Assembly (NCBI RefSeq): GCF_021401125.1
Contig: NZ_JACBFQ010000013.1
Coordinates: 62,001 to 126,000, forward strand
Reading direction: 5' to 3'
DNA from: Xanthobacter sp. NM-59
GTDB taxonomy: Bacteria > Pseudomonadota > Alphaproteobacteria > Rhizobiales > Xanthobacteraceae
DNA: 64,000 bases
Made by a program: the position numbers and the translations under genes. The notes below the pieces were generated by a model. The model worked only from the letters and a program-made list of their open reading frames with translations, had not been told where the DNA came from and searched no databases. This document shows, one piece after another, positions 34,235-42,397 of this stretch. Numbering within the stretch: position 1 is the stretch's first letter; each line of letters begins with the position of its first letter.

Positions 34235-35349
34235 TGGGGCGGAAAAACGTATTCGCAAACGTGATGCCTGCTGGCGACACGCCGGGTGCGGCCTCGGAGT
34301 TGACTGCTGTCAACGAACCGAACGGAGCGGTCGCGTTAAGGCTCGGCGTAGAGCTCGCAGGGGAAGCTGCGCGGCCGCGGGTGGGAGAAGGGCGCGCTCC
34401 CGCCAAGCCTGCGATCCCCCTCGGCGCAGTCGGCGCAGTCGCGCAAGCGCTGCAGGCGGCCAGGGAGAAGGAGGAGCTCCAGTTGCAGTCGCGACTTGCG
34501 ACTGGAGAGCACGTGGTCGAAGTGGAGACGAGCCGCATTGTTCGGTCATTCGTGCGGGATCGCATGGATGAAAGCGAGCAGAGCTTTGCCGAGTTCCGGG
34601 AAGGTATCCGGGCCAACGGGCAACAAACTCCGATTCTTTTGCGGCCACATCCTGATAGGCCGGGTCACTATCAAATCGCCTATGGGCATCGGCGTGAGCG
34701 CGCGTGCCGAGAGCTTGGGAGGCCGGTAAAGGCGGTCATCCAAGATATGTCGGACGCCCAGCTTGTTATTGCGCAGGGGCAAGAGAACAGTGCGCGCAAA
34801 GACACGACCTTTATCGAGCGCGCAATGTATGCAGCGCAGCTTGAGGATTTCGGCTTCGACCGAAAGATCATCGGGGCGGCGCTTGGTGTGGACAAGACGG
34901 AGCTGTCGCGTCTGTTGAGCGTGTATCGGGCAATCGTGCCGAGCATCCTGGTCGCGATAGGCTCAGCACCGAAGATTGGTCGAGATCGTTGGACAGAACT
35001 CGGCGCGCGGTTGGGCGAGGCCGGGGAGCGGGAGTTGACGGCTGTCAATCGGATGTTGGCAGAGGAGGCATTTGTCCGACTGTCCTCCGACGAGCGGTTT
35101 GCGCGGGTGCTATCCGCCTTGACGTCGACGTCGAAGCCCTCTGTGCCGCTGGTAACGGTGGCGAAGGGGAGTGATGGTGTGCATCTGGCGGAGGTCCGGC
35201 GCAGCAAGTCCGGTGGGATGACACTCAAGCTCGATGGGAGGGAGCTCCCGGACTTCGGCGACTTCCTCCTTTCTCGACTGCCGGACCTGTATGAGGCATT
35301 CAGAGAGAAGATGGCCGGTGCCGGGGAAAGGGAAGAGGAGGACATTTGA
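34234..35349 (+). CDS. repB: RepB partition protein (ParB family)
   Basis: A 371-residue ParB-family centromere-binding protein. It begins MGRKNVFANV, typical of RepB, and has the ParB core (QQTPILLRPHP, YQIAYGHRRERACRELG, then the helix-turn-helix around IIGAALGVDKTELSRLLSVY). Two parS-type palindromes lie inside its own gene, each encoding LTAVN. In repABC plasmids RepB binds parS and spreads locally. A repC gene normally follows; here a coupling-protein gene follows instead. Confidence 0.92.
   Translation: MGRKNVFANVMPAGDTPGAASELTAVNEPNGAVALRLGVELAGEAARPRVGEGRAPAKPAIPLGAVGAVAQALQAAREKEELQLQSRLATGEHVVEVETSRIVRSFVRDRMDESEQSFAEFREGIRANGQQTPILLRPHPDRPGHYQIAYGHRRERACRELGRPVKAVIQDMSDAQLVIAQGQENSARKDTTFIERAMYAAQLEDFGFDRKIIGAALGVDKTELSRLLSVYRAIVPSILVAIGSAPKIGRDRWTELGARLGEAGERELTAVNRMLAEEAFVRLSSDERFARVLSALTSTSKPSVPLVTVAKGSDGVHLAEVRRSKSGGMTLKLDGRELPDFGDFLLSRLPDLYEAFREKMAGAGEREEEDI
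34299..34314. promoter_or_regulatory. parS site inside repB (5' part)
   Basis: GTTGACTGCTGTCAAC fits GTTnnnnGCnnnnAAC and encodes Leu-Thr-Ala-Val-Asn in repB. Confidence 0.75.
35034..35049. promoter_or_regulatory. parS-like site inside repB (3' part)
   Basis: GTTGACGGCTGTCAAT differs from the parS form at the last base; again encodes Leu-Thr-Ala-Val-Asn. Confidence 0.55.
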
Positions 35350-35367
35350 TTGTGCTCCTCGCGGTGT

Positions 35368-35395
35368 GGCCCGCCCCCTTCGCCTCGGGCGGGCC
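35368..35395 (+). terminator. Hairpin after repB
   Basis: Perfect 9-bp stem GGCCCGCCC / GGGCGGGCC with a 10-nt loop. There is no strong T-run, so termination is probable but not certain. Confidence 0.55.
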
Positions 35396-35627
35396 CATTC
35401 GTCTGAAGGGCGATTGATTGCTGCAAATTGTGGCAGACGGCTAGCCGCTAAAATGGGTTGGCGGCTCCTCGGCTTCGGGAGGGCTCGGGTCATTCTCAGT
35501 ATCATTGCCTGCTACGTTGGGTATGATGGGCGTGTTTATCCAGGGATTAGGTGCCGGATTGTGCAATAATCGCCATTTATGCGAATATCTCTGCTGAGCA
35601 CTTTCGTTGGTCCATGAGGAGGCACGG
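35396..35627 (+). promoter_or_regulatory. Non-coding upstream region of dotL
   Basis: Contains CGCCATTTATGCGAAT (35571-35586), which shares the 11-mer TTTATGCGAAT with the region upstream of dotC and, on the other strand, the ATAAATGGC string of the topA upstream region. A GAGGAGG at 35616-35622 is the ribosome-binding site for dotL. No counter-transcribed RNA gene could be identified. Confidence 0.4.
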
Positions 35628-38201
35628 GTGGTCCAGGTTCGGTATCAGGGCGTCGAGCGGCACGAGGAAATGGATATCGTCGCCCGTCGCGACGATGCGC
35701 GATCGACCAAGCGGAAGTTCCTGGATGCGCTCCGCACACCGGAGGGCACAAGGAAGGTGTTCGCGACCATGGCGATCCTGTGTCTGGTGCTGTCGCCGGT
35801 GCCATTTTTTCCCGAAGTCATTGGGCTTTTTGCGTTCCTTACACTAGCGTTTGGATACCGGTACAAGGGCCGAACGTGGGATCTGCCCTTCCGAGTGCCG
35901 CGCTATTTGGCGGATCGAGGCTACAAAGATCGGTCAACTGGGAATCTTGGCGAGGGCCTGGTTTATCTGGGCGCGGCGCGTTCGTCCCGGAACGACAAGA
36001 TGGAGGAGGTGTGGGCGACCCCTTCCGATCTACGTACCCATCGGTTCTTGGTCGGTACCACGGGGTCGGGCAAGACTGAGGAGATCCTGGGCGGCATCTT
36101 CAATGCGCTCATGCTTAATTCAGGCGCGTTGCTGGTCGACGCGAAAGCGTCGCAGCAAACCTTCGATTCGCTCTACCGGATCTGCCGATTGTTCGGCCGC
36201 GAGGAAGAGCTGTTTTTGATGAACTACATTATGGGAGGCCGCGATCAGTTCGGCGCGTCCGCAACCAAGATGTCGAACACCTACAACCCGTTCTCGCTGG
36301 GCTCGTCGGCGATGAAGGCGGAGTTGATGAACGGGTTGATGCCGGATGGAAAGCAGGACGTGTGGAGCGAGCGCGCTGTGAGCTTTAACGCCGCAGTGAT
36401 GCCGCTCCTGTCTTTCCTCGCCGATCGGGGCTACGTGTTGTTCAATCCGCGGCTGCTGGCGGATTTCTACAATCTGGACCGGATTGAGAACCTGATCTGG
36501 TTCGGCATTATCGAGCGTTACGACGGCGTCGTGGTCGACATGCGGGCTGACGCCCCCATGGACTTCGCGCAATTGCAAACGGACCAAGTGTCGGGGCCGA
36601 TCAAGCTTTATGTGGAGCAACTACCGGGTTATTCCATGGGCCGGCCGAAGAAGCCGCACAAGATAGCGCCGACGGCGCAGGACGAAATTCTTCGTGCCAT
36701 TGCGGAAGGGGAGGAGGGGGTCAGGGCTTGGGCCCTTCGCCACGCCGCCCGGCAGAATGAGGTGGAACCGGATCTGGCTCCCGGACTGCCCGGCGCCGGC
36801 GGCAGGGGGCCGAAGCCCAAGACCCCGCAGCCGGATCAAGCCGCGGAGGCGGCGCGCGGGAAGGTCTACGAGCAGCATGGCTACATCACCATGCAGTTGG
36901 TGCGCTCGACGGCGCTCCTAACCTTTGAGTATGGCCACGTGTTCAATGTGCTTGAAGGTGAAATCGATTACCGGGACCTAATGCTCAACCGCCGCATTAT
37001 GTATACGGCGCTTCCGTCTCTCGAACGCTCGCCGACCAGCCTGTCGGCGCTGGGCAAGTTGACGCTCGGTAGCGTCAAGGGCGTGCTCGCGAGCCTGCTC
37101 GATACACCGTTCGAGGGGTTCCGGCGCGAGATCATCGAAGGTCGGCCGTCGAACTCGGAAGTGCCGTTCGATATCAACCTCGACGAATACGGCTACATGG
37201 TTCAGTCCGGTTTCGCCGTAACGCCGGCCCAGGGACGCTCCTTCGGCACGTCGCTGAAGTTCGCGATGCAGGCCTATGAGGATATGAAAAAGGGTGATCC
37301 AAACGAAGCAGAGGCGACTTGGTCTAACACAAACCTGCGCATGGTCGGGCGTATGACCGCCGGCGAGGATAGCGACACTTTTAAGAAGTTCTCCGGTGCC
37401 GCGGGGCAAGCTTATGTATCCGTGGCGGGTGAGATGACATATCGGTCAGGAAACGTCGGCTCAAATTTCGAGGTGGCGAAGAGCTCACGAGCCGAAAAAA
37501 TCGATCGGCTCAGCGCCGTCGACCTCATTTCGCAGCAGGACGGCCAGTTCACCCTCATCGTCGGGGCTAAGAGTGACGCCCGGCGCGGCACTGTCCTCGC
37601 CAAGGAGGGCGGCGTGCGGGTGGTGCGGTATCTTGCCTTCTACACCGGCGACGTGCCGAAGGTGCCATATTACAGACTTAACCATTTCTGCGCCGTAAAG
37701 CCGCCCTCCGCGGCTCGTCTGCGGGAGCTGTCTGACACGCTTGCGCTGAGGCGGAAGCTCGCCCGGGTGTCGGAGCAGGACGTGCTGGATTTTCTAGACG
37801 AGGCCGCGCAGCGGCAGATGCGACTCGATCTCGACGAGTCGGTGTTGTCGGTGCTGGTGCGGGAGATCTCGGCTATGCCGGCGACGATGCCGGATGATGA
37901 GGTGGTCGAGGCGGGCGTGCAAATAGTTACCGACTTCGTCGTGCAGAGAATGTCGAATCTCATCGTTCAGGGTGTGGCGGAGGAGGCGGCGCCTATCCTC
38001 GAGGCGCTGGAGGAAAGCGTCGACGCGGCAGGCGTCGAGGGCGAGGACCGCGACGCCGTGCTCGAAGTGCTCTACGGTGTAATGGATCGCATGAGGAATA
38101 CCCGGGTTGCGGAGTTGACGGTGCTTCGCGGTGCAGCCGCGCGCGCGGCGCAGGGAAGGTTGCTCCTCGCGCGGGGACCGCGCGTTGGCGAGGCTGCATA
38201 A
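35628..38201 (+). CDS. dotL: DotL-like (IcmO, IncI TrbC) type IV coupling protein
   Basis: An 857-residue coupling ATPase that brings DNA-protein substrates to the secretion channel. Two hydrophobic segments lie near residues 47-75, followed by the VirD4-like ATPase with Walker A GTTGSGKT (143-150), the long family insertion (including the Pro/Lys-rich stretch about 375-405), FDINLDEYGY and SLKFAMQAYEDM. The C-terminal ~200 residues form a charged helical adaptor-binding tail. I chose GTG 35628 because GAGGAGG sits 6 nt upstream; an upstream TTG would place the ribosome-binding site inside the gene. It pairs functionally with DotM, encoded at 62.1 kb. Confidence 0.87.
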   Translation: MVQVRYQGVERHEEMDIVARRDDARSTKRKFLDALRTPEGTRKVFATMAILCLVLSPVPFFPEVIGLFAFLTLAFGYRYKGRTWDLPFRVPRYLADRGYKDRSTGNLGEGLVYLGAARSSRNDKMEEVWATPSDLRTHRFLVGTTGSGKTEEILGGIFNALMLNSGALLVDAKASQQTFDSLYRICRLFGREEELFLMNYIMGGRDQFGASATKMSNTYNPFSLGSSAMKAELMNGLMPDGKQDVWSERAVSFNAAVMPLLSFLADRGYVLFNPRLLADFYNLDRIENLIWFGIIERYDGVVVDMRADAPMDFAQLQTDQVSGPIKLYVEQLPGYSMGRPKKPHKIAPTAQDEILRAIAEGEEGVRAWALRHAARQNEVEPDLAPGLPGAGGRGPKPKTPQPDQAAEAARGKVYEQHGYITMQLVRSTALLTFEYGHVFNVLEGEIDYRDLMLNRRIMYTALPSLERSPTSLSALGKLTLGSVKGVLASLLDTPFEGFRREIIEGRPSNSEVPFDINLDEYGYMVQSGFAVTPAQGRSFGTSLKFAMQAYEDMKKGDPNEAEATWSNTNLRMVGRMTAGEDSDTFKKFSGAAGQAYVSVAGEMTYRSGNVGSNFEVAKSSRAEKIDRLSAVDLISQQDGQFTLIVGAKSDARRGTVLAKEGGVRVVRYLAFYTGDVPKVPYYRLNHFCAVKPPSAARLRELSDTLALRRKLARVSEQDVLDFLDEAAQRQMRLDLDESVLSVLVREISAMPATMPDDEVVEAGVQIVTDFVVQRMSNLIVQGVAEEAAPILEALEESVDAAGVEGEDRDAVLEVLYGVMDRMRNTRVAELTVLRGAAARAAQGRLLLARGPRVGEAA

Positions 38202-38216
38202 GATCAGGAGGACAGC

Positions 38217-38750
38217 ATGCTGAGGATTCCCAGGCGGGCGGGCCCGTCCACGCCGGCGATGTCGCCGGACGCGGGCATCGTCAAGGCGGTCGCCCTGAAG
38301 ATGGCGCAGGAGAGGGCGATGCAGGTCTGGCGTGGCCACATGCGCGCGATCGAGGCGACGGCGCAGCGTGCGCTGGCGGCGCTTGCGGTGGCGGCCGACC
38401 CTCGGGCGACTCCCGCCCAGCGCCGGGAAGCCCTCGGCCGGGCGAGCGGTTATCGCCAGGCCCTGACGACGCAATGGGAGGGCACAGAGCGTAAGGCCAA
38501 GAGCGAGGTGCGGCAGGTCTTCAAGGACCTCGCTCTTGGCGTGGGAGGGGGCGAGCTGGCGAGTGCACTTGGCCGGATCGAGGAGTCCCTGCGGGTGCCG
38601 GAGGCGGTAGCGGGCCTAGACGAGTATTTTGAGGACGTCGTGGAGCTGCAGGAGAAGCTGGCCAATCGCCGTGGCCAGGAACAGTCCAGATCGGAAGCAC
38701 CAGACCGATTTCCTGCTACGTGGCAGGCCCCTACGCCCTTCGCGTCGTGA
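38217..38750 (+). CDS. Small helical protein downstream of dotL
   Basis: A 177-residue, Ala/Arg-rich, largely helical protein with no signal or membrane segment. It has CAGGAGG before its ATG, 15 bp after the dotL stop, and a strong terminator after it, so it forms a two-gene unit with dotL. An adaptor or chaperone for the coupling protein is a plausible but unproven role. Confidence 0.6.
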   Translation: MLRIPRRAGPSTPAMSPDAGIVKAVALKMAQERAMQVWRGHMRAIEATAQRALAALAVAADPRATPAQRREALGRASGYRQALTTQWEGTERKAKSEVRQVFKDLALGVGGGELASALGRIEESLRVPEAVAGLDEYFEDVVELQEKLANRRGQEQSRSEAPDRFPATWQAPTPFAS

Positions 38751-38762
38751 AACAAAGGTCTT

Positions 38763-38803
38763 GGAACAAAGACGGGGCGCCCACGGCGCCCCGTTTTTGT
38801 TCC
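38763..38803. terminator. Strong bidirectional terminator
   Basis: About a 19-bp stem: GGAACAAA and ACGGGGCGCC pair with GGCGCCCCGT and TTTGTTCC around a CAC loop, with a TTTTT run. It separates dotL from the convergent pilus genes and can serve both strands. Confidence 0.9.
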
Positions 38804-38813
38804 GGTGGTGGCC

Positions 38814-39410
38814 TCAGCGCTGGGTCCAGGCGCGGCTCCAGATCGCTACCGGCAGTGCATAGGAGGTGTCTGACATGGTCTTGGTGGTGGTCGCCATGGT
38901 CTTGCCCATGACGCTGTTGAGCGCCGCTCCGAGGCTGTCGGGATACTTCACCTGTGTCGTTGCGACGATGATCGGCTTATTGGTGACGCGGCCGAACGAT
39001 TGCGCCGCCACGCTGTCGGGGAAGGTGAAGGATGAACCCGTCATTAGCGCGCTCAGGCCACCAGCATTTCCGAGTATGTCGCTATACTGAACACTGTATG
39101 TGTTTTTGGCTGCCTCGGGCTTGATGATCGAAACGCGCATCGACGTGTAGTTGTCGTAGGGCTGCATCATGGCGCGGCCGGCAATCAGGATCGCCTTCAT
39201 TTCTGCGTTGCTGACGTCGGTATCAAACGACACGGCTTGGGCAACGGCCCACGCCGCCTGTGAAACCCGGTTGCGGATGAGCATCGTGTCGGCGAAGTAG
39301 GTGGTCAACACGATAAGGCCCAGCATGATCGGCAGTGTCAGCGCTGCTTCCAGGGCGGCGCCGCCGCGGGTATCGCGCCAGGTTGCGCGCGCGCAGCGCG
39401 CGCGCCTCAT
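38814..39410 (-). CDS. TadE/TadF-like minor pseudopilin
   Basis: A 198-residue protein with the TadE-like N-terminus RGGAALEAALTLPIMLGLIVLTTYF (one membrane helix after a Glu-containing motif), an exported C-terminus and no other recognisable domain. TadE-like proteins are processed by the prepilin peptidase and take part in Tad pilus assembly. Start ATG 39410; an upstream in-frame start would overlap the previous gene. It is the distal gene of the left arm of the tad locus. Confidence 0.72.
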   Translation of the reverse strand: MRRARCARATWRDTRGGAALEAALTLPIMLGLIVLTTYFADTMLIRNRVSQAAWAVAQAVSFDTDVSNAEMKAILIAGRAMMQPYDNYTSMRVSIIKPEAAKNTYSVQYSDILGNAGGLSALMTGSSFTFPDSVAAQSFGRVTNKPIIVATTQVKYPDSLGAALNSVMGKTMATTTKTMSDTSYALPVAIWSRAWTQR

Positions 39411-39420
39411 GATGAGGCTG

Positions 39421-40032
39421 CTAGAACGACAGGACTGATCCGTCGCCGGAATTATAATGTTGTGCATAGGGGTTCACCCTGCTGATGCCGCCTGACACGA
39501 GGAAGAGACGGCCGTTGGTCAATTTCGGGAAGCTGGACAAGCCGGCGATCGTGAGATCCGGCATTTGCAGGCCGGTGCGGAGCAGGAGGACCGAGGCTAC
39601 GTCCGTGGAGGTGACGGTAAAGGCGGCGCTGTTGACGGCGCCGCCCGCGATGGGGGCGGGGATCGTGGTCGACGAGGTGACTGCCATCAGGCCAACGCGC
39701 AGCGACGACTTACAGGTGGCTGCGCTGAAATAGGTCAAGGCGCCGCTGTCGCAGATGTAGTCCCGTATGATCGTAGTTGCGGCGCTATTTGACTTGCCGA
39801 TGATGCCGCCGTCGGAGATCATCCGCGCAGCGTTTTGGGTCACATTGTGCAGGGTGCCCTGAGTGAGCAGCACGGTCGACAATTCCAGAGTCGCCACCAG
39901 GAACAGAACCACCGGATAGAGCACGGCGGCATACTCGACAGCCATGGCGCCGCTGTTGTTGTGGAGCGCGGCCCGGCTGTTGAACAGCAGGTCCCGGCCG
40001 CGATCCAGTCCGGGACGGCGAGGGGCGATCAT
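39421..40032 (-). CDS. TadE-like minor pseudopilin
   Basis: A 203-residue TadE-like protein: NNSGAMAVEYAAVLYPVVLFLVATLELS gives the pseudopilin motif (A-x-V-E) and membrane helix at about 28-52, followed by an extracytoplasmic domain with a cysteine pair (ICDSG, ATCKSS). The ATG at 40032 overlaps the upstream stop by 4 bp (ATGA). Works with the other Tad genes across the divergent promoter. Confidence 0.78.
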   Translation of the reverse strand: MIAPRRPGLDRGRDLLFNSRAALHNNSGAMAVEYAAVLYPVVLFLVATLELSTVLLTQGTLHNVTQNAARMISDGGIIGKSNSAATTIIRDYICDSGALTYFSAATCKSSLRVGLMAVTSSTTIPAPIAGGAVNSAAFTVTSTDVASVLLLRTGLQMPDLTIAGLSSFPKLTNGRLFLVSGGISRVNPYAQHYNSGDGSVLSF

Positions 40033-40520
40033 TGCGGCGCTCCCGTGAGCTGCTGGCCGCGCTGCTGGAGCTGGGAGGCGAGGGCACCGAAGGACTCCCC
40101 GCTGTCGCCGACGGCGGCGGTCGGTGAGCAGGTCGGCCCGCAGGCGTAAGTGGTGCGCTGCGCAGGCCCGTGCTGCACCGTCACGAGGCCGCGGGGGCGG
40201 CCCACGGTGATGGTGACCCGGGCGAGCTGGTTTCCGATCCCGTCCAGCACGAGCACGCTCGTGGAGCCGAAAGACCGTCCGGTCAGCATGTAGACAGTCG
40301 GGGCGTCGGTCTTCGCGACGTCCGCGACGGCGGGATTGGCCACCGAGACGACCTTCGTGTCCGCCGGCACGGAGAAGGGCACGGAATCGTCCAGTAGAAC
40401 GGACGTCTGCGCGCTTAACGGCGGCGGCGGCTCGGCAGTGCATTCTGCGGCACCGAAAATAAGCAATCCTGTGGCAAAAACACCGCTCATAATGCGGCGG
40501 AGATGCGGTTGGCGGAGCAT
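40029..40520 (-). CDS. Pilus-assembly N-terminal domain protein (RcpA/CpaC N-domain-like)
   Basis: A 163-residue exported protein: signal peptide about 1-30, then SVPADTKVVSVANPAVADV and GRSFGSTSVLVLD, the domain that normally sits at the N-terminus of the CpaC/RcpA secretin. The secretin part is absent, so it is a stand-alone version and probably a periplasmic partner of the pilus secretin at 42.4 kb. The ATG at 40520 is preceded by GAGGGA. Confidence 0.72.
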   Translation of the reverse strand: MLRQPHLRRIMSGVFATGLLIFGAAECTAEPPPPLSAQTSVLLDDSVPFSVPADTKVVSVANPAVADVAKTDAPTVYMLTGRSFGSTSVLVLDGIGNQLARVTITVGRPRGLVTVQHGPAQRTTYACGPTCSPTAAVGDSGESFGALASQLQQRGQQLTGAPQ

Positions 40521-40656
40521 ATCATTTCCCTCATTGTGGGGCGATCTTAAGCGGATCTGAGCATAATGCGTGTCGCGGGCCATTGCCATCGCGGCGGTTG
40601 ATGGAAAATCGCCAGATGTTGCCCGTGTTCTGATAATCAAGTTATTATCTCACGAG

Positions 40657-40685
40657 TTGACGCTCTCATGTGGCGGGATTATGCG
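40657..40685 (+). promoter_or_regulatory. Putative sigma-70-type promoter for flp
   Basis: TTGACG (40657-40662), a 17-nt spacer and TATGCG (40680-40685), about 48 nt before the pilin start. It is in the divergent gap between the two arms of the tad locus. Confidence 0.45.
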
Positions 40686-40732
40686 TTTTTATCGGCGACC
40701 GATCATCGATTGCCGAAATCAGGGAGCTGATT

Positions 40733-40927
40733 ATGTTGAGTGCCATCTGCGCGCTCGGCGACGGTTGCCGTTCCGTCTGGAGCGACAACCGGGGCGCTGG
40801 AGCCATGGAGTACGGGGGGTTGTTGGTGGTGGGCATCGTCGCTGCGACGCTGATCTCCACCAACATGGGGACGCAGATCAGTACGATTTTCTCGACGTTG
40901 ACCACGAAGGTGGCTGCGATCAAGTGA
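40733..40927 (+). CDS. flp: Flp-type major pilin
   Basis: A 64-residue prepilin. The leader ends in NRG, with cleavage expected before AGAMEYGG, which keeps the Glu-5/Tyr-6 pair of Flp pilins, followed by one hydrophobic helix (LLVVGIVAATLISTNMGTQI) and a short tail. It is the fibre subunit of the Tad pilus, processed by the peptidase encoded next. GGGAG lies before the ATG. Confidence 0.9.
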   Translation: MLSAICALGDGCRSVWSDNRGAGAMEYGGLLVVGIVAATLISTNMGTQISTIFSTLTTKVAAIK

Positions 40928-40944
40928 CGGCCTGACACACGGCG

Positions 40945-40976
40945 GCAGGAGGGACAGGTCGCCTTGCCCCTCCTGC
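40945..40976 (+). terminator. Attenuator-like hairpin after flp
   Basis: 9-bp stem GCAGGAGGG / CCCTCCTGC with a 14-nt loop and no T-run. A likely partial terminator or 3'-stabiliser that keeps flp mRNA more abundant than the downstream genes. Confidence 0.5.
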
Positions 40977-41019
40977 ACACAGGGCAATCCAGAGCGGGAA
41001 ACCGTGACAAGGGGGCAAC

Positions 41020-41541
41020 GTGGTCGTCGATCTTGGGCTGAGGCTCGCCTTTACGTTTCTGATGGCGTCGATCTGCATTGAGGATCTGCGCCAGATGATC
41101 ATCAGGGACCGGTCGGTCCTGTGGGTCATTGCTCTGTTCGTGCCATTCGCGGCCCTGCATGGCTATCCGTTCGAGCGGATCGTTTATCATCTGGTCACGG
41201 GCCTGGTGTTCTTTGCGGTGCTCTTTATCGCCGCGGTTTGGGCGCCGCTGGGACCGCTCGGTGGGGGGGACGCCAAGATTATGGGCGCGTTGGGGATCTG
41301 GTTCGGCGTCGGCTCGTCGGCGTCAATCGATTTCCTGGTCCTGGCCTGCCTGATTGGCGGTGCGTTCACGTTGGCGGCCTACGCCTTCCGGTTTTTCGCG
41401 GGAGTCCTGCCGGTCCAAACCCGCGTGCCGCTTCCCTGGTTGGAAAATCTACTGTTCGGCCCCACGCCGGTCATGAGGGTGTCAGTGCCGTTCGGCGTGC
41501 CGCTTGCGATCGCGGGTGGTGTGACGGTCTGGAGCCTGTAG
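41020..41541 (+). CDS. TadV/CpaA prepilin peptidase
   Basis: A 173-residue polytopic membrane aspartyl peptidase that trims Flp and the TadE-like pseudopilins. The catalytic aspartates are D22 (ICIEDLRQ) and D84 (GGGDAKI, the GxGD motif). About five hydrophobic helices. The GTG at 41020 follows a GGGGGCAAC. Confidence 0.88.
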   Translation: MVVDLGLRLAFTFLMASICIEDLRQMIIRDRSVLWVIALFVPFAALHGYPFERIVYHLVTGLVFFAVLFIAAVWAPLGPLGGGDAKIMGALGIWFGVGSSASIDFLVLACLIGGAFTLAAYAFRFFAGVLPVQTRVPLPWLENLLFGPTPVMRVSVPFGVPLAIAGGVTVWSL

Positions 41542-41554
41542 GAGGCGCGAGGCG

Positions 41555-42397
41555 ATGCAAGCAAAAAGACTGATGTTGTTCGGCGTCGCCGTTGTGTGTG
41601 GCGCTGCGGCGTTTCTCCTGGTGGCGGCGAAGCCCGAGGCGGTCCCGGTGGGTGGGGAGGGCGAAGAAATCCACGCCTCGGGCGGGCTGCTCGGCGGGGG
41701 AGGGGAGAGCCGTGACGGTGAGGAGGTTTTGGTTACGACGCGGGCGCTGATGGTGGGCGACAGGCTGTCCAGGGGGGACGTCACATGGCTGCGCTGGCCA
41801 TCGTCGCTCATCCCGTCGACGGCTATTCGCCGGGAGTCAGAGCCGGATGCTGCGGAGAAGATGGCCGGTGCTGCCGTGAGGGTTGACGTTGGCAAGGGCG
41901 AGCCGGTTTCCGCGATGCGGGTCGTCCCGCCGGGCGACGCCGGATTCCTCGCGGCGGTGCTGCCTGACGGCATGAGGGCGATGGCGGTTCCATTGGAGCG
42001 CTCCGGCGGGCAGTCCGCGGGTGGCTTCATCGTACCGCAGGACCGTGTGGATGTCCTCCTCACGAGGACAGAGCAGTCGGGGGGGCGCGGAGGGCCGGCA
42101 ACGGCAACGACGCGGGTGCTGCTGCAGGACCTCCGCGTGTTGGCGATAGGCCAGACTATGTCCGACGTGTCCGACCGGGGCCAGAAGGGCCTGACGGGGG
42201 AGACGGCCACGCTGGAGGTCACGCCGGAGCAGGCCGAGGAGCTCGCGTCGGCCATCAAGATCGCGAGCATGGCATCTGGTGCGGCGGGCAACGGGATCAC
42301 GTTGGCGCTGCGGGCGCTGGGTGATCGCCGCAAGCTGGCGGGGCCGGCGCATGCGCCGGGATCGGTCACGATCATGCGTGGTGGCGTGGTCCGATGA
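41555..42397 (+). CDS. cpaB: CpaB/RcpC pilus assembly protein
   Basis: A 280-residue protein with an N-terminal membrane anchor (LFGVAVVCGAAAFLLVAA) and an SAF/CpaB-type domain (VTTRALMVGDRLSRGDVTW, GEPVSAMRV, MRAMAVPLER, GFIVPQDRVDVLLT). It is a periplasmic partner of the Tad secretin. GGAGG lies upstream of ATG 41555, and the stop overlaps the next gene by 4 bp. Confidence 0.87.
   Translation: MQAKRLMLFGVAVVCGAAAFLLVAAKPEAVPVGGEGEEIHASGGLLGGGGESRDGEEVLVTTRALMVGDRLSRGDVTWLRWPSSLIPSTAIRRESEPDAAEKMAGAAVRVDVGKGEPVSAMRVVPPGDAGFLAAVLPDGMRAMAVPLERSGGQSAGGFIVPQDRVDVLLTRTEQSGGRGGPATATTRVLLQDLRVLAIGQTMSDVSDRGQKGLTGETATLEVTPEQAEELASAIKIASMASGAAGNGITLALRALGDRRKLAGPAHAPGSVTIMRGGVVR

Noticed and set aside
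35350-35606. A counter-transcribed RNA gene like that between repB and repC in repABC plasmids
   Set aside because: Only one hairpin is visible, no clear antisense promoter was found, and repC is absent, so there is no basis for the call.
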